A stretch of 51,122 nt of DNA from Symbiodinium natans (Eukaryota; Sar; Dinophyceae; Suessiales; Symbiodiniaceae). The notes under the pieces were generated by a model. The model ran no database searches. It had not been told where the DNA came from and saw only the letters and a program-made list of their open reading frames with translations. Location: the NCBI GenBank assembly GCA_905221605.1, contig CAJNDS010000921.1, forward strand, positions 1 through 51,122, read 5' to 3'. A program made the position numbers and the translations under genes. Positions 44,589-51,122 of this stretch are shown one piece after another. How positions within the stretch are numbered: position 1 is the stretch's first letter; each line of letters starts with the position of its first letter.

Positions 44589-45287
44589 ATGGCCTGGTCT
44601 GCCAGTGAGATCCGCGAGTGGGCAAGCCGCGAGGCCTTGACCGGTCGAGTTCTCACCAAGGCCGAGGACCTGGCCGAAGAAGGCGGCTTGGCGGTGCTCA
44701 CAGATGAGTGGCTGCGCCGCAATGGGGTTGTGATGCTGCCGGTCCGCAACCGCATCCTGTTGGCGGCACACGTGGCCTTGAACCCGAACAAGCCCAAAGC
44801 GTTCAGGTTCGGGAGGGTCGATACAGTGACGTATGACTACGTAGCCCCGGAGTACCCGGAGTTCCTCTTGGCCCCACCGAGCCGGCCAAGAAGGGACAAT
44901 GCATCCGAAGCCACGGCCCTGCGAGACGCCCTCGCAAACACTGCAGCCAACGAGGATGACTCCGACGAGGATGACTCCGACGAGGAAGAGACAGCCAAGG
45001 ATGAGACAGAGCCTGAGGCCAACATGAATGTGCGTGAAGTGAGCGAGGCTGCACACAATCAGGCTAGCAACCGTTTCACCCCGCAGCCGCAGCGCCCAGC
45101 GCTTTTGGCGGCACCCGGCCAGTTCAGCATGCGAGAGAAAGTCGAAGTACCGCAAGTGACGCAGCAAGTGCCTACTTGCGAAGGGTCTTTTTGGTGGAGT
45201 TTGATCCACCAGACGTTTCAATGCTTCACCGCCGAGATGGCTGTGCAAGCTTCGATGAATGGGACGCCAAGACGGGTCCATGCATGA
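44589..45287 (+). CDS. Array gene copy 3 (S type)
   Basis: 232 residues, starting ACCATGG after an in-frame TGA. It belongs to the second sequence group, which carries WASREALTG and TAANEDD. The 50-bp segment missing from copy 1 is present. The putative S-type downstream exon (45384-45607) ends in ALKTNR. The promoter side is an L spacer, so the 5' leader GAGAGGCG is missing and the upstream sequence is TTGTTATTGTTATCATTGC. Function unknown. Confidence 0.75.
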   Translation: MAWSASEIREWASREALTGRVLTKAEDLAEEGGLAVLTDEWLRRNGVVMLPVRNRILLAAHVALNPNKPKAFRFGRVDTVTYDYVAPEYPEFLLAPPSRPRRDNASEATALRDALANTAANEDDSDEDDSDEEETAKDETEPEANMNVREVSEAAHNQASNRFTPQPQRPALLAAPGQFSMREKVEVPQVTQQVPTCEGSFWWSLIHQTFQCFTAEMAVQASMNGTPRRVHA

Positions 45288-45699
45288 ATCACAGCCAGCC
45301 CAGCATGCCCATTAGTATCTCAGTAGTACCCGTATTTCGGGTCCTTTCCATAAAACACATGAAGTTCACATGAAGCAAAACAGGTGCTTCTTTGTCTTGG
45401 GCTACTGGGCAAGCTGTTGATGCGCAATCGGCAGCTCCACCTGCGAGCAAGACCTTGCAGCATTTAGTCTGCGATCAATTTCAATCGCTTTGCCACTTGG
45501 CTCTGAAAGCAGCAGAAGGCAATCCACGCTGCGGTAAAGTCAGGGCGTCGGCAAGGTGGGAGAAGTTGCACGGGCACGCAGCCAAAGCCCTAAAGACCAA
45601 CCGCTAAAGCTTAAGCCTTAAACGCCTGCCAGTGAGCTGAAGGGGCCGGGAGCAGCTGGGTTAAGCTGGGCGGGATGGCCTCTTCGAACGAAATAGGGG

Positions 45700-45815
45700 C
45701 CGTAAGCCCTCAACCTTAAACCCTGGAAGCCTAAACCCCCAAAGCCTTAAACCTGAACATTACACCCTAAACATCCCTAAACCCTGATAACCTGCCCTAA
45801 ACCCTCAAAAGTCCT
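45700..45815. repeat. Degenerate telomere-like CCCTAAA repeats
   Basis: The S-type spacer after copy 3 carries the same diverged CCCTAAAC/CCTTAAAC motifs as the spacer after copy 1, with small indels. The two spacers are related copies rather than independent telomere additions. Confidence 0.65.
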
Positions 45816-45971
45816 TGGTTGAGAGGCACCCAGGCAATGGCAAGTGTAGCCGAGATGGTGGTTTCTGAGCAGGCGGTGAACCGGACGCCCCGGAAAAGCT
45901 TCAGCTGGTCGAAGTGTTGTGCGTGTCAACAGCTCACGGCTCAGGCACAGGCGAAGTTGTGACTAGATACC

Positions 45972-46670
45972 ATGGCCTGGTCTGCCAGTGAGATCCGCGA
46001 GTGGGCAAGCCGCGAGGCCTTGACCGGTCGAGTTCTCACCAAGGCCGAGGACCTGGCCGAAGAAGGCGGCTTGGCGGTGCTCACAGATGAGTGGCTGCGC
46101 CGCAATGGGGTTGTGATGCTGCCGGTCCGCAACCGCATCCTGTTGGCGGCACACGTGGCCTTGAACCCGAACAAGCCCAAAGCGTTCAGGTTCGGGAGGG
46201 TCGATACAGTGACGTATGACTACGTAGCCCCGGAGTACCCGGAGTTCCTCTTGGCCCCACCGAGGCGGCGAAGAAGGGACAATGCATCCGAAGCCACGGC
46301 CCTGCGAGACGCCCTCGCAAACACTGCAGCTAACGAGGATGACTCCGACGAGGATGACTCCGACGAGGAAGAGACAGCCAAGGATGAGACAGAGCCTGAG
46401 GCCAACATGAATGTGCGTGAAGTGAGCGAGGCTGCACACAATCAGGCTAGCAACCGTTTCACCCCGCAGCCGCAGCGCCCAGCGCTTTTGGCGGCACCCG
46501 GCCAGTTCAGCATGCGAGAGAAAGTCGAAGTACCGCAAGTGACGCAGCAAGTGCCTACTTGCGAAGGGTCTTTTTGGTGGAGTTTGATCCACCAGACGTT
46601 TCAATGCTTCACCGCCGAGATGGCTGTGCAAGCTTCGATGAATGGGACGCCAAGACGGGTCCATGCATGA
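45972..46670 (+). CDS. Array gene copy 4 (L type)
   Basis: 232 residues, group-2 sequence. A local change turns PPSRPRRDN into PPRRRRRDN at about residue 98. It is preceded by an S spacer and the GAGAGGCAC leader. The putative L-type downstream exon (46764-47032) is shorter than in copies 2 and 5 because of sequence changes after CAAGGTCAG. Its L spacer is the most diverged and contains a nested duplication. Function unknown. Confidence 0.75.
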   Translation: MAWSASEIREWASREALTGRVLTKAEDLAEEGGLAVLTDEWLRRNGVVMLPVRNRILLAAHVALNPNKPKAFRFGRVDTVTYDYVAPEYPEFLLAPPRRRRRDNASEATALRDALANTAANEDDSDEDDSDEEETAKDETEPEANMNVREVSEAAHNQASNRFTPQPQRPALLAAPGQFSMREKVEVPQVTQQVPTCEGSFWWSLIHQTFQCFTAEMAVQASMNGTPRRVHA

Positions 46671-47680
46671 ATCACAGCCAGCCCAGCACCATTAGTATCT
46701 CAGTAGTATCCGTATGTCGGGTCCTTTCCATAAAACACATGAAGTTCACATGAAGCAAAACAGGTGCTTCTTTGTCTTGGGCTACTGGGCAAGCTGTTGA
46801 TGCGCAATCGGCAGCTCCACCTGCGAGCAAGACCTTGCAGCATTTAGTCTGCGATCAATTTCCAATCGCTTCGCCACTTAGGAAGGCACAATCAATTTCA
46901 ATCGCTTCGCCACTGAGGAAGGCACTCTGCGCTGCAGTAAAGTCAGGGTATCCGCAAGGTCAGAGAAGACTGCGAAGGCCTGCCCTATGCCCGGAACTCC
47001 CAAACCTTGAGCGCCAGTCCCCCAAGCTTTAGGTCCCAAACGTGGGTTCCAAGGGGCTTTCTCATGGAGAGCTTTATGGTCAGCATCCATGCATGGCCCA
47101 ACTTTCACGTTCTTTTCCATCCAGGTTTCAGGTTCATGGGGTAATGTGGTTCATGCAATCACGTCTAAATGCCCTATTCACGGTTCGGATTTCAAAGGCT
47201 AGGTGTTCGTGATCCTTGTATTAAGATGCAGTAATCATTTCGTTTTGACAGATTCCTGCAGCAGACTTCTAAGAGCTTCCCTGACCCGTTCATGTAGGCC
47301 CTGAGTTTGTACAGGTTTGTTTGTTTCGTGTTTAGGTGCTTCCACTGCCAGTGTTGTCAGTCATCAGTAGTGGGAGGATGAGGCGCTATGAAAACTCAAG
47401 CTCACATGAGAAAGCATCAAATACACATTTGGATAGCACGCCTCGCTTTTCGCAAACATAACGCAGTCACCCACCTGACTGCACGCCTACCGCTCGCACA
47501 TTTTTCTCACGCAACTCAATCACATGTCACCCACACATCTTACCCTTGCACAAAATCGCACAACTCACCCACGCATCTCAGCTCACAACTCACCCACGGC
47601 TCAGTCATACCATGTACTCACGCCACTCAGTCACGCATGTTTTCACATGTTTACACACGCACGCACGCACGCACGCAAAC

Positions 47681-47834
47681 ACTCCGCGCTGCAGTACAGT
47701 CAGGGTATCCGCAAGGTCGGAGAAGACTGCGAAGGCATGCCCTACGCCCGGAACTCCCAAACCTTAAGCGCCAGTCCCCCAAGTTTTTAGGCCCCAAACG
47801 TGGGTTGCAAGGGGCTTTCTCATGGAGAGCTTTA
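47681..47834 (+). repeat. Nested duplicate of L-spacer segment
   Basis: About 154 bp (from ACTCCGCGCTGCAGTACAGT to GGAGAGCTTTA) repeats 46924-47076 with about 90 percent identity by eye. It sits inside an ACGC/CA microsatellite. Copies 2 and 5 have only the microsatellite at this position. Confidence 0.85.
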
Positions 47835-48111
47835 CACACACGCAGACAAATCGTGCACATCTCACCCAAACACTTTCACACGAATCGGCCTGCGCATCGT
47901 ATTCATGTGTTGTCTAGAGCTCGGTTGCAATCGAAGACAGTTTTATGATTGTTGTCATTGTTGTGTTATTGAAATTACCTTTCTTATTGCCATTGTTGTT
48001 ATTGTTATCATTGCTATGCACCGGACGCCCCGGAAAAGCTTCAGCTGGTCGAAGTGTTGTGCATGTCAACAGCTCACGGCTCAGGCACAGGCGAAGTTGT
48101 GACTAGATACC

Positions 48112-48810
48112 ATGGCCTGGTCTGCCAGTGAGATCCGCGAGTGGGCAAGCCGCGAGGCCTTGACCGGTCGAGTTCTCACCAAGGCCGAGGACCTGGCCGA
48201 AGAAGGCGGCTTGGCGGTGCTCACAGATGAGTGGCTGCGCCGCAATGGGGTTGTGATGCTGCCGGTCCGCAACCGCATCCTGTTGGCGGCACACGTGGCC
48301 TTGAACCCGAACAAGCCCAAAGCGTTCAGGTTCGGGAGGGTCGATACAGTGACGTATGACTACGTAGCCCCGGAGTACCCGGAGTTCCTCTTGGCCCCAC
48401 CGAGCCGGCCAAGAAGGGACAATGCATCCGAAGCCACGGCCCTGCGAGACGCCCTCGCAAACACTGCAGCTAACGAGGATGACTCCGACGAGGATGACTC
48501 CGACGAGGAAGAGACAGCCAAGGATGAGACAGAGCCTGAGGCCAACATGAATGTGCGTGAAGTGAGCGAGGCTGCACACAATCAGGCTAGCAACCGTTTC
48601 ACCCCGCAGCCGCAGCGCCCACCGCTTTTGGCGGCACCCGGCCAGTTCAGCATGCGAGAGAAAGTCGAAGTACCGCAAGTGACGCAGCAAGTGCCTACTT
48701 GCGAAGGGTCTTTTTGGTGGAGTTTGATCCACCAGACGTTTCAATGCTTCACCGCCGAGATGGCTGTGCAAGCTTCGATGAATGGGACGCCAAGACGGGT
48801 CCCTGCATGA
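48112..48810 (+). CDS. Array gene copy 5 (L type)
   Basis: 232 residues, group-2 sequence with QRPPLLAAPG and a C-terminal RRVPA in place of QRPALLAAPG and RRVHA. It follows an L spacer directly, so two L units are adjacent here. Its downstream L-type exon (48907-49190) and spacer are almost identical to those after copy 2, 5.5 kb away, which suggests unequal crossing-over or gene conversion. Function unknown. Confidence 0.75.
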   Translation: MAWSASEIREWASREALTGRVLTKAEDLAEEGGLAVLTDEWLRRNGVVMLPVRNRILLAAHVALNPNKPKAFRFGRVDTVTYDYVAPEYPEFLLAPPSRPRRDNASEATALRDALANTAANEDDSDEDDSDEEETAKDETEPEANMNVREVSEAAHNQASNRFTPQPQRPPLLAAPGQFSMREKVEVPQVTQQVPTCEGSFWWSLIHQTFQCFTAEMAVQASMNGTPRRVPA

Positions 48811-50090
48811 ATCACAGCCAGCCCAGCATTCCCATTAGTATCTCAGTAGTATCCGTATTTCGGGTCCTTTCCATAAAACACGTGAAGTTCACATGAAGCA
48901 AAACAGGTGCTTCTTTGTCTTGGGCTACTGGGCAAGCTGTTGATGCGCAATCGGCAGCTCCACCTGCGAGCAAGACCTTGCAGCATTTAGTCTGCGATCA
49001 ATTTCCAATCGCTTCGCCACTTAGGAAGGCACAATCAGTTTCAATCGCTTCGCCACTGAGGAAGGCACTCTGCGCTGCAGTAAAGTCAGGGTGTCCGCAA
49101 GGTGGGAGAAGTTGCGCGGGCACGCCCTACGCCCGGAACTCCCAAACCTTCAGCGCCAACCCTCTCGGCGTGAACCCCCCCAAGCTTTAGGCCCCAGCGT
49201 GGGTTCCAAGGGCTTTCTCATGGAGAGCGTTGCGGTCAGCATCCATGCACGGCCCAACTTTCACGTTCTAGATGTTCCGTCCAGGTTTCAGGTTCATGAG
49301 GCCATGCGGTTCATGCAATCACGTCTAGATGCCCTATTCGCGGTTCGGATTTCAAAGTCTAGGCGTTCGTGATCCTTGTATTAAGATGCAGTAATCATTT
49401 CGTTTTGACAGATCTCTGCAGCAGACTTCTATTGAGACCTTCACTGACCCGTGCATGTAGGCCCTGAGTTTGTATAAGTTTGTTTGTTTCATGTCTAGGT
49501 GTCAGTCATCAGTAGTGGAAGTCTTTCGAGCTGGACAAGGATGAGGCGCTATGGGAACTCACTCTCACATGAGAAAGCATTAAATACACATTTTGATAGC
49601 ATGTCTTGCTGATCGCTAACACAACTCAGTCACCCAGCTGACTCACGCCTCCCGCTCATACATTTTCTCAGGCAACTCAATCACATGTCACTCACACATC
49701 TTACTCTTGTACTAGCTCGCACAACTCACCCACGCATCTCAGCACACAGCTCAGTCACACCATTTACTCACGCCACTCAGTCACGCATGTTTTCACATGT
49801 TTACACACGCACACACACACACAGACAAATCGTGCACATCTCACCCAAACACTTTCACACGAATCGGCCTGCGCATCGTATTCATGTGTTGTCTAGAGCT
49901 CGGTTGCAATCGAAGACAGTTTTATGATTGTTGTCATTGTTGTGTTATTGAAATTACCTTTCTTATTGCCATTGTTGTTATTGTTATCATTGCTATGCAC
50001 CGGACGCCCCGGAAAAGCTTCAGCTGGTCGAAGTGTTGTGCATGTCAACAGCTCACGGCTCAGGCACAGGCGAAGTTGTGACTAGATACC

Positions 50091-50789
50091 ATGGCCTGGT
50101 CTGCCAGTGAGATCCGCGAGTGGGCAAGCCGCGAGGCCTTGACCGGTCGAGTTCTCACCAAGGCCGAGGACCTGGCCGAAGAAGGCGGCTTGGCGGTGCT
50201 CACAGATGAGTGGCTGCGCCGCAATGGGGTTGTGATGCTGCCGGTCCGCAACCGCATCCTGTTGGCGGCACACGTGGCCTTGAACCCGAACAAGCCCAAA
50301 GCGTTCAGGTTCGGGAGGGTCGATACAGTGACGTATGACTACGTAGCCCCGGAGTACCCGGAGTTCCTCTTGGCCCCACCGAGCCGGCCAAGAAGGGACA
50401 ATGCATCCGAAGCCACGGCCCTGCGAGACGCCCTCGCAAACACTGCAGCCAACGAGGATGACTCCGACGAGGATGACTCCGACGAGGAAGAGACAGCCAA
50501 GGATGAGACAGAGCCTGAGGCCAACATGAATGTGCGTGAAGTGAGCGAGGCTGCACACAATCAGGCTAGCAACCGTTTCACCCCGCAGCCGCAGCGCCCA
50601 GCGCTTTTGGCGGCACCCGGCCAGTTCAGCATGCGAGAGAAAGTCGAAGTACCGCAAGTGACGCAGCAAGTGCCTACTTGCGAAGGGTCTTTTTGGTGGA
50701 GTTTGATCCACCAGACGTTTCAATGCTTCACCGCCGAGATGGCTGTGCAAGCTTCGATGAATGGGACGCCAAGACGGGTCCATGCATGA
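50091..50789 (+). CDS. Array gene copy 6 (S type)
   Basis: 232 residues. The protein appears identical to copy 3. The putative S-type exon (50883-51106) ends ALKTNC, as in copy 1. The short stretch CAGCACCATTAGTATC after the stop lacks the bases TGCCC or TTCCC seen in copies 1-3 and 5, and matches copy 4, so the copy is a mosaic. The following spacer is cut by the window end. Function unknown. Confidence 0.75.
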   Translation: MAWSASEIREWASREALTGRVLTKAEDLAEEGGLAVLTDEWLRRNGVVMLPVRNRILLAAHVALNPNKPKAFRFGRVDTVTYDYVAPEYPEFLLAPPSRPRRDNASEATALRDALANTAANEDDSDEDDSDEEETAKDETEPEANMNVREVSEAAHNQASNRFTPQPQRPALLAAPGQFSMREKVEVPQVTQQVPTCEGSFWWSLIHQTFQCFTAEMAVQASMNGTPRRVHA

Positions 50790-51122
50790 ATCACAGCCAG
50801 CCCAGCACCATTAGTATCTCAGTAGTATCCGTATGTCGGGTCCTTTCCATAAAACACATGAAGTTCACATGAAGCAAAACAGGTGCTTCTTTGTCTTGGG
50901 CTACTGGGCAAGCTGTTGATGCGCAATCGGCAGCTCCACCTGCGAGCAAGACCTTGCAGCATTTAGTCTGCGATCAATTTCAATCGCTTTGCCACTTGGC
51001 TCTGAAAGCAGCAGAAGGCAATCCACGCTGCGGTAAAGTCAGGGCGTCGGCAAGGTGGGAGAAGTTGCACGGGCACGCAGCCAAAGCCCTAAAGACCAAC
51101 TGCTAAAGCTTAAGCCTTAAAC

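Larger units (their letters stand above)
41122..51122 (+). repeat. Tandem gene array, six copies, two spacer classes
   Basis: Six near-identical copies of one gene lie head to tail, with starts at 41268, 42596, 44589, 45972, 48112 and 50091 and steps of 1328, 1993, 1383, 2140 and 1979 bp. Short steps follow S-type copies (spacer with CCTAAACC motifs); long steps follow L-type copies (spacer with CA repeat and TTGTTATT). The order is S-L-S-L-L-S. Copies entered from an S spacer carry the leader GAGAGGCGCCCAGGCAATGG; copies entered from an L spacer lack it. Copy 6 is followed by an S spacer cut by the window edge, so the array probably continues. Confidence 0.92.

Noticed and set aside
41259-50783. 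Antisense frames of 220-233 codons opposite every array copy
   Set aside because: They are preserved only because the sense copies are nearly identical and GC-rich. The antisense peptide has no recognisable motif and no independent conservation can be shown.

Overview
This is a eukaryotic nuclear window. No long bacterial-type ORFs or operons are present. Protein similarity is broken into short exons with AG-ending introns, and these are embedded in microsatellites, G-runs and degenerate repeats. The mix points to a dinoflagellate, most plausibly a Symbiodiniaceae-like alga: moderately high GC, introns of about 50-210 bp, mostly one coding strand over long distances, a head-to-tail array of near-identical genes, and plant/alveolate-type CCCTAAA spacer repeats. 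That assignment is inference. No rRNA, tRNA, spliced-leader RNA gene or CRISPR array was recognised.

Layout. 1-82 is an AC/GC microsatellite. At 1.7-3.2 kb (+) lies a noncanonical poly(A) polymerase/TUTase-type nucleotidyltransferase whose catalytic core is rebuilt from three exons joined in phase. From 5.3 to about 12.8 kb (+) many small exons encode heptad-like coiled coil, including an exon triplet repeated three times; one more coil exon is at 14.9 kb. A 31-base G run and a 1.1-kb polypyrimidine tract occupy 16.37-17.66 kb. From 17.8 to 28 kb there are isolated plus-strand exons of unknown genes, including membrane-spanning ones at 20.8-21.1 kb and a terminal exon at 27.97 kb. A multi-exon protein kinase occupies 28.6-30.54 kb. 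Unknown plus-strand exons follow at 31.2-32.5 kb, then minus-strand exons at 33.7-35.8 kb, then plus-strand exons at 36.3-36.6 and 38.1 kb.

36.8-37.7 kb carries two tandem repeat families, one of them four exact 42-bp periods with hairpin potential and a 14-residue reading. An apparently intronless 360-residue zinc-independent MDR (quinone oxidoreductase-like) gene lies at 39.65-40.73 kb. It is flanked by a CTG tract upstream and a TTG/TTA tract downstream.

From 41.1 kb to the end is the most striking region: six tandem copies of one gene (starts 41268, 42596, 44589, 45972, 48112, 50091). The protein has a possible SAM-like N-terminal segment, an acidic tract and a proline-rich tail. Copies are separated by two spacer classes in the order S-L-S-L-L-S. 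A likely downstream exon after each copy gives S- and L-type C-termini. The genes do not form a recognisable pathway. The array looks like a recently amplified, partly homogenised family of unknown function.
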